Below, piece after piece: positions 7,538 through 16,914 of a stretch of DNA of 64,000 nt. The notes beneath the pieces were generated by a model that saw only the letters and a list, made by a program, of their open reading frames with translations, made no database searches and had not been told where the DNA came from. This DNA is from Photobacterium sanctipauli. GTDB lineage: Bacteria; Pseudomonadota; Gammaproteobacteria; Enterobacterales; Vibrionaceae. The position numbers and the translations under genes were made by a program. The first letter of the stretch is position 1, and each line of letters begins with the position of its first letter. The stretch spans positions 186,001 through 250,000 of the forward strand of contig NZ_PYMA01000006.1 of the NCBI RefSeq assembly GCF_003026495.1, written 5' to 3'.

Positions 7538-8986
7538 TTAAGGACGGTAAACCTTAACGTTCTCATAGCCATTTTCTTTCAGGTACAGTGCCTGAAGGCG
7601 GCTCATTACGCCACGGTCGCAATACAGCAAGTAAGTCTTGTCTTGCGGTAGCTCGCCGAACTGGGTTGCCAGCTTGTAGAACGGTAGGTGCTTCACTTCT
7701 ACGTCGTCGATCTCCAGCGGGTTCTCGTCTTCTTCATCCGGGCTGCGGATATCAAGGACGATGGCGTTGCTGTCGATTTGATCAACCAGTTCAATTTCCG
7801 GTGCTTGTTCCTGACTTTCTTTTTCGATGTCACGAATATCCATCACACGGGCCTCTGCTACCACACGCTCAAGCACGGTAAAGTCAAACTTCGCTTCTTC
7901 TGCTTCCAGTTTTTCTTTCACCGCTTTCACTGTCGGGCTCTTCGAGATCACACCGCAGAACTCCGGCATGGTCTTGGCAAACTCTTCAGTACCGATATCA
8001 CGGGCGACATCAATGATGTCTTCTTTGTCCCAGTTGATCAGCGGACGCAAGATCAACGAATCGGTCACACCATCGATATGGCGAAGGTTGGTTAGCGTCT
8101 GACTAGACACCTGGCCCAATGCTTCACCCGTTACCAGCGCTTGAATGCCAAAGCGCTCAGCTACCATGCCCGCGGCGCGCATGAACATACGCTTCAGTAC
8201 CACGCCCATTTGGCCATCATCGATATTCTCTAAGATTTCGCCCACAACAGGATCAAAATCGATAGCGATGAATTTCACCTTGGCTGACGAGCCATACTTC
8301 TTCCAGAGGAAGTGGGAAACCTGCTTCACACCGATTTCATGGGCCGGGCCGCCAAGGTTGAAGAAACAGTAGTGAACCTTACTACCACGCTTGATGTGCA
8401 GGTAGCTTGATACACCCGAATCGAAGCCACCAGAAATCAGGCTCAATACGTCTTCTTGGGTCCCCAGAGGGAAGCCGCCAAGGCCTTTGTGACGAGCAAG
8501 GATTTGGTGCAGTGTATCGTTAGATACTTCAACACGTACCGTCACATCTGGGTTCTTCAGCTTCACAGAAGCAGACTCAATCGCCTGATTCAAGCCGCCA
8601 CCCACGTAGCGCTCAAGTTCAATCGATGTAAAGTCGTGCTTACCCACACGCTTGGCACGCACGCAGAAGGTCTTGCCTTCCAGCTGATCACGTACGTGAT
8701 CTAGCGTCTGCTCGTAGATATCGTGCAGATCGGTAAATGTCGTCTGCTTCACCTCAAGCACATGGTGGATACCCGGTGTTTGAGTCAGAACCGCCAACAC
8801 ATCATCACGTAGGCTGTCGTCTTTGCCCGATACTTCAATGTGGCTACGACGGTTGTGAACCGCAATGGAGTCAGACAATCGCTGAAGAATGATGCGGATG
8901 TTGCATTCCAAAATTTTGGTAAAACGCTTACGAACCGATTCACTTTTTACAAAAATCTCAGGATGGGGTTTAACAATAAATTTCAT
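7538..8986 (-). CDS. thiI: tRNA 4-thiouridine sulfurtransferase
   Basis: A 482-residue enzyme, the same length as E. coli ThiI. It adds sulfur to U8 of tRNA and supplies sulfur for the thiamine thiazole. The order is an N-terminal ferredoxin-like and THUMP region (to ~165), an adenylating PP-loop domain with [10 protein letters not shown], and a C-terminal rhodanese domain. Both redox cysteines are present: Cys344 in [11 protein letters not shown] and Cys456 in YCDRGVMS, 26 residues from the end. I chose the ATG at 8986 because it gives [10 protein letters not shown]; an upstream GTG/ATG extension is not family-like. Confidence 0.95.
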   Translation of the reverse strand: MKFIVKPHPEIFVKSESVRKRFTKILECNIRIILQRLSDSIAVHNRRSHIEVSGKDDSLRDDVLAVLTQTPGIHHVLEVKQTTFTDLHDIYEQTLDHVRDQLEGKTFCVRAKRVGKHDFTSIELERYVGGGLNQAIESASVKLKNPDVTVRVEVSNDTLHQILARHKGLGGFPLGTQEDVLSLISGGFDSGVSSYLHIKRGSKVHYCFFNLGGPAHEIGVKQVSHFLWKKYGSSAKVKFIAIDFDPVVGEILENIDDGQMGVVLKRMFMRAAGMVAERFGIQALVTGEALGQVSSQTLTNLRHIDGVTDSLILRPLINWDKEDIIDVARDIGTEEFAKTMPEFCGVISKSPTVKAVKEKLEAEEAKFDFTVLERVVAEARVMDIRDIEKESQEQAPEIELVDQIDSNAIVLDIRSPDEEDENPLEIDDVEVKHLPFYKLATQFGELPQDKTYLLYCDRGVMSRLQALYLKENGYENVKVYRP

Positions 8987-9039
8987 AACACGCTTCGCTA
9001 CACAGGGCCAAACAATACCAAAAAGGATCAAAGGCGCGA

Positions 9040-9045
9040 ATTATA
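9040..9045 (-). promoter_or_regulatory. Possible -10 element for thiI
   Basis: On the minus strand a perfect TATAAT lies about 55 bp before the thiI ATG. The sequence 17 bp upstream (TTTCAG) is a poor -35, so the promoter would be weak or activated. Confidence 0.35.
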
Positions 9046-9148
9046 CAGCAAGCAGGCTGTCGCTGAAACAAGGATATAGCTTCAAGTCACTTTGGTATCT
9101 ATGGTTACAGTAAGATTAGCCCGCTGCAATTAACTATAGTGTAGGCAT

Positions 9149-9183
9149 AAAAAAAGCAGCGACCATAAAATGACCGCTGCTTC
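9149..9183 (-). terminator. pomB terminator
   Basis: On the minus strand, AAGCAGCGGTCAT pairs with ATGGTCGCTGCTT (two G-U wobbles) over a 3-nt loop, followed by seven T residues. Confidence 0.8.
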
Positions 9184-9215
9184 TGAATGAAATTACCCGT
9201 ATCGAGTGCCGGCAC

Positions 9216-10136
9216 TTACGCTGACGGGCTACTGCTCAACTCTTCCGAATAGTGCGGTTCACCCTGCATAATGGAAATTTCCACCCTGCGGTTAGCCTTG
9301 CGCTCTTCCGGAGTACGGTTTTTATTAAGAGGTGCGGTATCAGCCAATCCCACCACCCGAAGGCGCTGGTGATCAAAGCCGTCTACCTGCTCCATTTCCT
9401 GGGCGACCGATACTGCACGTTGAGCAGATAGATCCCAGTTAGATCGGTATAGCTCCGAGTCCAGCTTCTGGTTGTCGGTATGGCCCGTCACCCGGATCAC
9501 CCCCGGTACATCTTTCACGAGATCGGCCACTTGGCGAACCAGCGGTCGGAATTTAGGTTGCAGGAAAGCCGACCCTTCGGGGAAGGCTCCTTTTTCCTTG
9601 ATGCGGATCACCACCTGCTGGCCGAGGTTCTCCACTTCCACCGCGCCTTCATCAATTTCGCGGTCAAGTGCCTGCTTGAGCACTTCCAGCAGTTGCTGCT
9701 GGGCCTCCGACATTTCCTGTTCGCTATTTTGGTTTTCCTGAGTGGCAATATCGGCACTCTGACCACCGGTTAGCTTACCGGCATCGCGCTTGGTGCCGCC
9801 GGCACGCTCGGAATCTCCTTCGTGGAAATCCAGCGTTCGCTGGGTCATGTCAATGGTTTGCTGCATGATCACATCAATCGGCGTCGGTTCAGGACGCCCC
9901 GGACGAAACTCCTGTGCAATCACACTGGTCCCCTTGGGAATATCTTTCACCTCAAGCATATTCTGAACACCAAAGGCGAACTTCATCGAACCGGCAATCT
10001 GCTTGAATTTCAGTACATCCATCTCCGAGAACGACAGCAACAGTACAAAGAAGCACATCAGCAAGGTACTCAAGTCAGCGAAGGTACCCATCCATTGCGG
10101 TAGCCCCGGAGGGGGGCACTTATGTTCCTCATCCAT
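9216..10136 (-). CDS. pomB: Sodium-driven flagellar stator protein PomB
   Basis: A 306-residue inner-membrane protein that with PomA forms the sodium channel driving the polar flagellum. A short cytoplasmic tail with PPPGLPQWM precedes one membrane segment (about 19-37); Asp21 in TFADLSTLLM is the ion-binding residue, equivalent to Asp24 of V. alginolyticus. A plug and linker follow, then an OmpA-like peptidoglycan-binding domain with VTGHTDNQ and NRRVEISI near the end. The linker is low-complexity and Gln/Glu-rich (about 130-160). It lies 11 bp downstream of pomA. Confidence 0.95.
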   Translation of the reverse strand: MDEEHKCPPPGLPQWMGTFADLSTLLMCFFVLLLSFSEMDVLKFKQIAGSMKFAFGVQNMLEVKDIPKGTSVIAQEFRPGRPEPTPIDVIMQQTIDMTQRTLDFHEGDSERAGGTKRDAGKLTGGQSADIATQENQNSEQEMSEAQQQLLEVLKQALDREIDEGAVEVENLGQQVVIRIKEKGAFPEGSAFLQPKFRPLVRQVADLVKDVPGVIRVTGHTDNQKLDSELYRSNWDLSAQRAVSVAQEMEQVDGFDHQRLRVVGLADTAPLNKNRTPEERKANRRVEISIMQGEPHYSEELSSSPSA

Positions 10137-10147
10137 CTCAGGCTCCT

Positions 10148-10909
10148 TTACTCATCACCGTTGATGGTACGTTTCTTCTCGTTGAGGTAGTTCTTGAGGT
10201 AGCCGTCGATCACCCGTGGGTTCTGCCCATCCTGAATTGCCAATACCCCATCCAAGATCAGGCGGCGGTTAAGCTTTTCTTCGTCTTTGCGAAGTGCCAG
10301 CTTGGCGGCAATCGGCAGCATCACCATGTTGGCCAAAATCGCACCGTAAAGCGTCGTCAAAAGTGCTACCGCCATGGCCGGGCCGATCGATTTCGGGTCG
10401 TCCATGTTCGACAGCATAGCAACCAAGCCAATCAGGGTACCAATCATACCCATCGCCGGCGCGACATCCCCGAGGGCTTTGAAAATACCGATCCCCTGCT
10501 CGTGGCGCTCATTGGTAAGGCCAATGTCTTTTTGCAACGTTGAACGTACGACATCGGCATCATGGCCATCGACAAGCAAGTCGACCCCTTTGCGCAAGAA
10601 AGAGTTCTCTACCTCCATCTCTTCCAACGCCAGAAAACCACCTTTACGTGCCGCATCGGCCATTTCAACGATTTTAGCAATCAGATCTTCAGGATTGTCG
10701 GTCTTGAACATAAACGCCTTGGCGGCAATTTTTGCCCCGCCGAAGAATTGCCCAACACTGTATTGCATCAGTGCAACAAACAAAGAACCACAGACTACGA
10801 TCAAAATCGACTGGGTATCGACAAACATACTGATGCTGCCACCAAGCACCATGGCCATGATGACAAAGACAAAAGCGCCGATTAATCCTATGAGGGTCGC
10901 CAAATCCAC
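10148..10909 (-). CDS. pomA: Sodium-driven flagellar stator protein PomA
   Basis: A 253-residue, four-transmembrane MotA-family protein, the same length as V. alginolyticus PomA and very similar to it. The large cytoplasmic loop after the second membrane segment contains the charged face that contacts the rotor (EDLIAKIVEMADAARKGGFL). The third and fourth helices include GDVAPAMGMIGTLIGLV and GPAMAVALLTTLYGAI, which line the ion path. It starts at a GTG (10909), supported by GGAG 9 nt upstream and by the MDLATLIG N-terminus. A sigma-28 promoter lies 70 bp upstream. Confidence 0.95.
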   Translation of the reverse strand: MDLATLIGLIGAFVFVIMAMVLGGSISMFVDTQSILIVVCGSLFVALMQYSVGQFFGGAKIAAKAFMFKTDNPEDLIAKIVEMADAARKGGFLALEEMEVENSFLRKGVDLLVDGHDADVVRSTLQKDIGLTNERHEQGIGIFKALGDVAPAMGMIGTLIGLVAMLSNMDDPKSIGPAMAVALLTTLYGAILANMVMLPIAAKLALRKDEEKLNRRLILDGVLAIQDGQNPRVIDGYLKNYLNEKKRTINGDE

Positions 10910-10978
10910 TTGATAGTCTCCAAACTTGTTACACAGTGAGCATGATCTTTCTGCTGCACATTCTATCTAATTGCTACT

Positions 10979-11005
10979 TTATCGGCATCAATCAATTTAG
11001 ATTTA
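10979..11005 (-). promoter_or_regulatory. Sigma-28 (FliA) promoter for pomAB
   Basis: On the minus strand TAAA, a spacer of exactly 15 bp, and GCCGATAA reproduce the FliA consensus TAAA-N15-GCCGATAA without a mismatch. The -10 ends about 70 bp before the pomA GTG. This fits late-class flagellar expression of stator genes. Confidence 0.88.
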
Positions 11006-11122
11006 GCTTTCTTGGTTCAAAAGATGAAAATTACTGTCTGTGACACAGATTACTGTGCGATAATTTGACCCTGATTAAGCTCTACGTTATTTTTCTTGCA
11101 CTTAAAAAGAAGCGATATAGTT

Positions 11123-11365
11123 ATGGCAGCCAAAAAACCAGAAAATATGGCCTTTGAAGCCGCACTGGACGAACTAGACAGCATCGTTAACGAGCTGGAG
11201 TCCGGTGATATTGCATTGGAAGATGCGTTGAAAAAATTCGAACGTGGCATTGCACTTGCTCGCAGCAGCCAACAAAAATTGACTCAAGCAGAGCAGCGTG
11301 TAGAAATCCTGCTGCAAGCAGACGACCAAGCTCCCCTGACTGAATTCGATGCAAGTAATGAATAA
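11123..11365 (+). CDS. xseB: Exodeoxyribonuclease VII small subunit
   Basis: An 80-residue acidic helical protein, the usual size for XseB. Several copies bind one XseA (44.2-45.6 kb) to form exonuclease VII, which cuts single-stranded DNA from both ends. The family core FEAALDELDSIVNELESGDI and the following amphipathic helix (LEDALKKFERGIAL) are intact. The ATG at 11123 is chosen over an in-frame ATG at 11096, because MAAKKPENMAFEAAL is the usual N-terminus. The gene end overlaps ispA by 17 bp. Confidence 0.92.
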   Translation: MAAKKPENMAFEAALDELDSIVNELESGDIALEDALKKFERGIALARSSQQKLTQAEQRVEILLQADDQAPLTEFDASNE

Positions 11366-12260
11366 CACTCCTTCACTGTCGCAATCCCTTGGTTATTACC
11401 AGCAGCGAAACAATCAACAGCTAAGCCAGTGGATCGAGCAGCAGCCGTTTTCCGACCTGCCGCTAATCAAGGCCATGAAGCACGGTACTTTGCTGGGCGG
11501 TAAACGCGCGCGCCCTTACCTGACCTATATCACGGGTGAAATGCTTGGTGTCGAACTCGACCACCTTGATACCCCGGCGGCGGCAGTGGAGTGTATCCAT
11601 GCCTATTCGCTGATCCACGATGATCTGCCAGCCATGGACGACGACGATCTACGCCGCGGCCAACCGACTTGCCATATCGCATTTGATGAAGCGACAGCCA
11701 TCTTGGCCGGCGATGCCTTACAAACATTGGCGTTTGATATCTTGGCCTCTGGCCCGCTTAGCCATGACGGGGAAACCCAACGTGTAGCCATGGTAAAAGA
11801 ACTGGCCCAAGCCTCAGGTGCCAGCGGTATGTGCATGGGACAAGCCCTCGATATTGCAGCCGAAGGCAAACACGTCGATCTTGAGCAGCTGGAAACTATC
11901 CACAAGCATAAAACCGGCGCCCTCATCCGTTGTGCAATCCGCCTAGGTGCACTGGCAGCTGGCGACAAAGGGCTCGCGGTTCTTCCGCAATTAAATCAAT
12001 ATGCCGATGCAATTGGATTGGCGTTTCAAGTCCAAGACGATATTCTTGACGTAATAAGTGATACAGAAACCCTCGGCAAACCTCAGGGTTCCGACCTCAA
12101 GCTGGACAAAAGTACCTATCCAGCCTTACTTGGGTTAGATGGCGCGAAGGCAAAAGCACAACAATTATATCAAGATGCGCTACACGCATTGGAAGCAATA
12201 CCCTACAATACAGACCAATTAGAAGTTTTTGCCCGATACGTCATCGAGCGCAACAACTAA
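11349..12260 (+). CDS. ispA: (2E,6E)-farnesyl diphosphate synthase
   Basis: A 303-residue cytoplasmic prenyltransferase that condenses IPP with DMAPP and then GPP to give farnesyl diphosphate. The first aspartate-rich motif is in LIHDDLPAMDDDDLRRG and the second in FQVQDDILDVISD; both bind magnesium and the diphosphates. The substrate-binding GGKRARPYL is also present. An ATG at 11358 would shorten the protein by three residues. It overlaps xseB and precedes dxs by 24 bp, as in E. coli, forming a DNA-repair and isoprenoid operon. Confidence 0.95.
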   Translation: MQVMNNTPSLSQSLGYYQQRNNQQLSQWIEQQPFSDLPLIKAMKHGTLLGGKRARPYLTYITGEMLGVELDHLDTPAAAVECIHAYSLIHDDLPAMDDDDLRRGQPTCHIAFDEATAILAGDALQTLAFDILASGPLSHDGETQRVAMVKELAQASGASGMCMGQALDIAAEGKHVDLEQLETIHKHKTGALIRCAIRLGALAAGDKGLAVLPQLNQYADAIGLAFQVQDDILDVISDTETLGKPQGSDLKLDKSTYPALLGLDGAKAKAQQLYQDALHALEAIPYNTDQLEVFARYVIERNN

Positions 12261-12284
12261 AAACAGTAAAGCGCCGTGAATGTT

Positions 12285-14144
12285 ATGACACTGGATATTT
12301 CAAAATACCCGCATTTGGCCCTAGCGAATACGCCAGATGAACTTCGTCTTCTGCCTGTAGATAGCCTACCAGCAGTGTGTGACGAACTACGTAACTACCT
12401 ATTAAACTCTGTTAGCCAAAGTAGTGGCCACTTTGCCTCCGGCTTAGGTGCCGTCGAGCTAACAGTAGCCTTGCACTATGTCTACAACACCCCGTTCGAT
12501 CACCTGATCTGGGATGTAGGCCACCAGGCATACCCACACAAAATTTTGACGGGTCGCCGCGAGCAAATGACAACCATCCGCCAAAAAGACGGTATCCACC
12601 CGTTCCCTTGGCGTGAAGAAAGCGAGTACGACGTTTTGTCTGTCGGCCACTCGTCGACCTCGATCAGTGCCGGCCTAGGCATGGCTATCGCCGCCGAGAA
12701 GGAAGGCCTTGGCCGCAAAGTGGTCAGCGTTATCGGCGATGGGGCGATTACCGCCGGTATGGCATTTGAGGCTATGAACCATGCCGGTGACGTGCACTCA
12801 GATATGCTGGTGATCCTGAACGACAATGAAATGTCGATTTCGGAAAACGTGGGCGCCCTGAACAACCACCTTGCCCGCCTACTTTCTGGCAACCTTTACA
12901 CCACTATCCGTGAAGGTGGCAAGAAAGTACTGGCTGGTGCTCCGCCTATCAAAGAGCTGGTAAAGCGTGCCGAAGAGCATATCAAAGGCATGGTCGTGCC
13001 GGGCACCATGTTCGAAGAGCTGGGCTTTAACTACATTGGCCCTGTAGACGGCCACGATGTGGACGAGTTGGTTAAAACGCTGAAGAACATGCGTAACCTG
13101 AAAGGGCCGCAGTTCTTGCACATCATGACCAAAAAAGGCAAGGGCTATGCCCCTGCCGAAGCAGATCCAATCAACTACCATGCGGTACCTAAGTTCGATC
13201 TGGCCCAAAACCCTATTCCTAAGGCCAAGAGCCAGCCAACATTCTCCAATGTTTTCGGTGATTGGCTGTGCGATATGGCTGAGCAAGATAGCAAGCTAAT
13301 GGCTATCACCCCAGCGATGCGCGAAGGTTCGGGTATGGTGAAGTTCTCGAAAGAGTACCCAAGCCAGTACTTCGACGTGGCGATTGCAGAGCAACATGCC
13401 GTGACCCTGGCAACCGGTATGGCAATTGGTGGCTACAACCCTGTTGTGGCTATCTACTCAACCTTCTTGCAGCGCGGTTATGATCAGCTGATCCACGATA
13501 TTGCCATTATGGACTTGCCGGTGATGTTCGCTATCGACCGCGGCGGCTTGGTTGGTGCTGATGGCCAAACTCACCAAGGTGCGTTTGATCTCAGCTTTAT
13601 GCGCTGTATTCCGAATATGGTGATTATGGCGCCGAGCGACGAAAACGAATGTCGCCAAATGCTATATACCGGCCACCAACACCAAGGCCCGAGTGCCGTG
13701 CGCTATCCGCGCGGCAGTGGCACGGGTGTCGCACCTGAGCGCGAAATGACGGCACTGCCAATCGGTAAGGGCATTGTGCGCCGTGAAGGAGAGAAAATCG
13801 CGATCCTTAACTTCGGTACCACGCTGAGCTATGCCCTTGAAGCGGCAGAGAACCTTAACGCGACGGTTGCCGATATGCGCTTTGTTAAGCCGCTGGATGA
13901 AGCATTAGTCCTTGAGCTGGCAGCCACCCACGATGTGCTTGTCACCGTTGAGGAAAATGCCATTGCAGGCGGTGCGGGCAGTGGCGTCAACGAGTTCTTG
14001 ATGAAGAGCAAGACCCTCAAACCGGTGCTGAACATTGGCCTGCCCGATCGCTTTATCGAACAAGGTACCCAGGCTGAATTGCATGCCGCGCTGGAAATCG
14101 ACGGCCCAGGTATCGAGAAGCAAATCCGCGCCTATATCGACTGA
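12285..14144 (+). CDS. dxs: 1-deoxy-D-xylulose-5-phosphate synthase
   Basis: A 619-residue enzyme (E. coli 620) that joins pyruvate and glyceraldehyde-3-phosphate, the first step of the MEP isoprenoid pathway, using thiamine diphosphate. The thiamine-diphosphate motif runs from [13 protein letters not shown] to [10 protein letters not shown] (about residues 150-190). A transketolase-like pyrimidine-binding domain with [14 protein letters not shown] follows, then a C-terminal domain. The ATG at 12285 gives [13 protein letters not shown], which aligns with E. coli; a GTG nine bases upstream is less likely. The gene ends in a strong terminator. Confidence 0.96.
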   Translation: MTLDISKYPHLALANTPDELRLLPVDSLPAVCDELRNYLLNSVSQSSGHFASGLGAVELTVALHYVYNTPFDHLIWDVGHQAYPHKILTGRREQMTTIRQKDGIHPFPWREESEYDVLSVGHSSTSISAGLGMAIAAEKEGLGRKVVSVIGDGAITAGMAFEAMNHAGDVHSDMLVILNDNEMSISENVGALNNHLARLLSGNLYTTIREGGKKVLAGAPPIKELVKRAEEHIKGMVVPGTMFEELGFNYIGPVDGHDVDELVKTLKNMRNLKGPQFLHIMTKKGKGYAPAEADPINYHAVPKFDLAQNPIPKAKSQPTFSNVFGDWLCDMAEQDSKLMAITPAMREGSGMVKFSKEYPSQYFDVAIAEQHAVTLATGMAIGGYNPVVAIYSTFLQRGYDQLIHDIAIMDLPVMFAIDRGGLVGADGQTHQGAFDLSFMRCIPNMVIMAPSDENECRQMLYTGHQHQGPSAVRYPRGSGTGVAPEREMTALPIGKGIVRREGEKIAILNFGTTLSYALEAAENLNATVADMRFVKPLDEALVLELAATHDVLVTVEENAIAGGAGSGVNEFLMKSKTLKPVLNIGLPDRFIEQGTQAELHAALEIDGPGIEKQIRAYID

Positions 14145-14181
14145 GTTATTTTCAAAAAACCAATCGAGCGGCATCCTGAAC

Positions 14182-14221
14182 AAGCGCCCCGAGCAATCAA
14201 AGTTGCTTGGGGCGCTTTTTA
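14182..14221 (+). terminator. dxs terminator
   Basis: AGCGCCCCGAGCAA pairs with TTGCTTGGGGCGCT (one G-U pair) across a 6-nt loop, then five T residues. The T-run touches the stop codon of the convergent gene. Confidence 0.9.
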
Positions 14222-16309
14222 TTTACCTTCGCTCTGCCTCATTGGGGTTCGTTTTAATATCACGCCCTGATAGCCTGCCAGGGTGATCGTCTTTACCTTT
14301 GGTCCTAAGCTACCATCAACACTCACTCGTTGGTAATAGCCATCAAGACTAACAACCAGTGGCTTAGCTTTGAAAAAAGCCACGTCATTGCGCTCCCTCA
14401 CCCCGCGATAAAGAACCAAGCCATTACTATAGCGCCGGGCTATCACTCCTTGCTCGGGAAAATCACCAAACCAACCGCTACGCTGGAGCCAATACCAGCC
14501 CGATGGCTGGAGAGGGATTGCACCAATTGTCGTTGCCGCGGAATCAGCCCTGCTTTCTTTATCATCGAACACGACCCGCTCCGTACCTTGCGGGGTTGGT
14601 TCGGGAATGCCTATATCGACCCCCAACATCGCTGTCGGTTGGTAGGCTATATTCTTGGCTATGCCTGGCTGTGCCCAATTCGCAGCATCAGTCTGGCCGC
14701 TACCGTAGCGATAACTTTGGTTCCAGCTGTGGTAATAGGTTTGGCCGGGGATATTAAACAGATAATAGAGTGCCAAGCCTGTTTCAATGTCTAATTGCCA
14801 TGCCAGAAGATCGGCTGGTGAATGTTGGCTTCTTCCCCCTTTGGTCGAGGCCATGATCAAGCTCTTGTCTTGTTGGCTTGCCAGGGCAAAATTATCCCAA
14901 TAGCGTTGAAGCCGCCCGAGTCCAATAGCAGGCGTGAGGTAGTGCTCCCGTAGCCAAACGTCTATGACTTGCCGCATTATTGGTGGCCAGGGCGCATAGT
15001 GCCATAAGTTAAGTTCGGAGATATTCGAGGCTAGCCATCGGGTTCCGGTCAGGGATTTTACCTGCTGGAGAAAAACCGCAAGCTGTGTCGCATACTCATA
15101 CTCTGCCTGCTGGCTACCAGCCGCATACGGTAACTCACTGATGGTACCGCCGGATACCACCTCGAACTGGTTACTGCCCAACAGCTTAGCCATGTCATCG
15201 TTGTATGCACCGGAAAGCCCCTGCCGTTGCCAATCTTGTTGGTACCACTGCGCATGAAGTCGGTTGATGTCGCTATCGAGAAAATTAACCCGGTACCAGC
15301 AAGTTCCTGGCCAAAGGTAGCCTGCTGGAATGAGTCTTGACTGGTGACGAAAACGGGCTGATGCTTGATGGTTAGCCCGAGAGGCATACTCGTAACGATC
15401 AACATAGCCATCGCTATTTTTATCGTTAATAGGATCCCAACCAGGAATGGCAAGCACTAATTGCTTATCACTTTCAGTCACCTCAAGCCAAGGACTGATT
15501 GCCAAACTTTCAACCCGGCTTGCTTGCTGCCATGCTAACTCCAGCATCCAAACCCTGAGCCCGGCGGCCAAGCCCGGTTCACCACTGTTTAACTCCCGCC
15601 CTTGATACCTTGGCTGCGCACTGTGCCATGCACCACTCCAATCAAGTTGCCCGCTATACCCCCTACCTCCTCCTTCTTGTTGGTGCCACTCTACGTCAAC
15701 AGGCTGCCAATGACTGACTGTGCCTTGTTCATTGATCTCATGGCGAGAAATTTTGGGTAGCTTTTCTGCCTTCAGAGATAAACCATCAAAAGGGGAAGAG
15801 GCAATAAGCACGATCTTGTCAGTTGGCTCTAGCTCAATGGGTAAGCGTGCAGTTGAGTACTGCCCATCACGGATCAACAGCAAATGATAAGCCTGCCCCG
15901 CCAGCAAAAAATCCAACCCACTGCTGGGGTTATCAAGCAGCAACTTAGTATCTTCTGCAAAATGCAGGTAGGCCTCTTCTAGATCGAGACCAGAAAGATA
16001 AGCCTGCTGGCTTAGCCATGCTTCTTGAAGGCCAGGGCGGCAATCGAACTTATGGGCATACATATACCCCATCGCATTCATTTTCTGGTTCATTTCGCGA
16101 TCTTGCATGCTGCCAAAAACCACATCAGCATGCTGGCTTTCCCATAATTTCAGTTGCTCAGCTGTTATCACCCCGCCCGAACTCACCGTATCTTGCCAAC
16201 TGCCTAGCAAAACCCAAGCCGTTCCTGTCGAAGGATAAACTTGGGCCAGACTCATCGGCGTTAGCAGCGCAAGCCAAGCCCCCCAGACTATCTTCTTTAA
16301 TACACTCAA
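14219..16309 (-). CDS. Large exported protein, possible TIM-barrel glycoside hydrolase
   Basis: I do not recognise this 696-residue protein with certainty. Residues 1-22 are a signal peptide ending SLA. The general look, with Trp/Tyr-rich segments, GLSGAYNDDMAKLLG at 364-378 and a C-terminal beta-sandwich-like end, resembles uncharacterised glycosidase-like families. Residues 296-307 (DKNSDGYVDRYE) form a perfect EF-hand loop, so calcium binding is likely. It starts at TTG, supported by GGAGG 8-9 nt upstream. It occupies the place held by yajO in E. coli, between dxs and pgpA, and is transcribed alone. Function is inference only. Confidence 0.65.
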   Translation of the reverse strand: MSVLKKIVWGAWLALLTPMSLAQVYPSTGTAWVLLGSWQDTVSSGGVITAEQLKLWESQHADVVFGSMQDREMNQKMNAMGYMYAHKFDCRPGLQEAWLSQQAYLSGLDLEEAYLHFAEDTKLLLDNPSSGLDFLLAGQAYHLLLIRDGQYSTARLPIELEPTDKIVLIASSPFDGLSLKAEKLPKISRHEINEQGTVSHWQPVDVEWHQQEGGGRGYSGQLDWSGAWHSAQPRYQGRELNSGEPGLAAGLRVWMLELAWQQASRVESLAISPWLEVTESDKQLVLAIPGWDPINDKNSDGYVDRYEYASRANHQASARFRHQSRLIPAGYLWPGTCWYRVNFLDSDINRLHAQWYQQDWQRQGLSGAYNDDMAKLLGSNQFEVVSGGTISELPYAAGSQQAEYEYATQLAVFLQQVKSLTGTRWLASNISELNLWHYAPWPPIMRQVIDVWLREHYLTPAIGLGRLQRYWDNFALASQQDKSLIMASTKGGRSQHSPADLLAWQLDIETGLALYYLFNIPGQTYYHSWNQSYRYGSGQTDAANWAQPGIAKNIAYQPTAMLGVDIGIPEPTPQGTERVVFDDKESRADSAATTIGAIPLQPSGWYWLQRSGWFGDFPEQGVIARRYSNGLVLYRGVRERNDVAFFKAKPLVVSLDGYYQRVSVDGSLGPKVKTITLAGYQGVILKRTPMRQSEGK

Positions 16310-16372
16310 TCAGCAGCCTCCATAGCACAACTCTCCGTACTCTATGAAAGCTTAGTCCATTGAATTAGATAT

Positions 16373-16401
16373 AAAAAAGCCGCGCAACTGCGCGGCCTTT
16401 C
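16373..16401 (-). terminator. pgpA terminator
   Basis: On the minus strand GCCGCGCA pairs with TGCGCGGC over a 2-nt loop, extended by flanking AAAGG/CTTTTTT, and ends in six T residues. It closes the ribD-to-pgpA direction of reading. Confidence 0.85.
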
Positions 16402-16425
16402 TATCAATAGGTCAGCATCCTTGTA

Positions 16426-16911
16426 TTACCAGCCCATCCAGTGGCCAACACCCCACAGGGCAATCATTGCCATGAAGCCAGCCAAGATGTCATCAACCAT
16501 AATGCCCAGGCCGCCATGGACGTGCTTGTCCAGCCAGCTGATAGGCCAAGGCTTCACCATATCGAAGAAGCGGAACAAAACAAAGCCAGCCAATACCCAC
16601 TGCCAAGTCACCACAGGCACAATCGCCATGGTGATCCAAAAGCCAACAAACTCATCCCACACGATACTGCCGTGATCATGCACGCCCATATCATCAGAGG
16701 TTTTTTGGCAGATGGTAATACCGATAAGCGCAGCAACCAGTGTCAGCAACAGGTACACGGCAAATGGCAACTGCACCATCAGCAGGTATAGCGGGATCGC
16801 AGCAACCGTGCCCATCGTACCTGGGATAATTGGTGATAGGCCGCTACCGAACCCGGTTGCTAAAAAATGCCAAGGATTCTTTAAGTTAATGTAATCTTTT
16901 GGGTTTCCCAC
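16426..16911 (-). CDS. pgpA: Phosphatidylglycerophosphatase A
   Basis: A 161-residue inner-membrane enzyme that dephosphorylates phosphatidylglycerophosphate to phosphatidylglycerol. The N-terminal FLATGFGSGLSPIIPGTMGT is the family signature. Acidic metal-binding residues occur in DDMGVHDHGSIVWDEFVGFW. Two or three hydrophobic segments follow, the last ending GVGHWMGW. Its ATG lies 3 bp after the thiL stop, so the genes are coupled, as in E. coli and many gammaproteobacteria. Confidence 0.94.
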   Translation of the reverse strand: MGNPKDYINLKNPWHFLATGFGSGLSPIIPGTMGTVAAIPLYLLMVQLPFAVYLLLTLVAALIGITICQKTSDDMGVHDHGSIVWDEFVGFWITMAIVPVVTWQWVLAGFVLFRFFDMVKPWPISWLDKHVHGGLGIMVDDILAGFMAMIALWGVGHWMGW

Positions 16912-16914
16912 TAT

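Noticed and set aside
10374..10913. 179-codon plus-strand frame opposite pomA
   Set aside because: Antisense to a highly conserved gene; residue composition is typical of a shadow frame.
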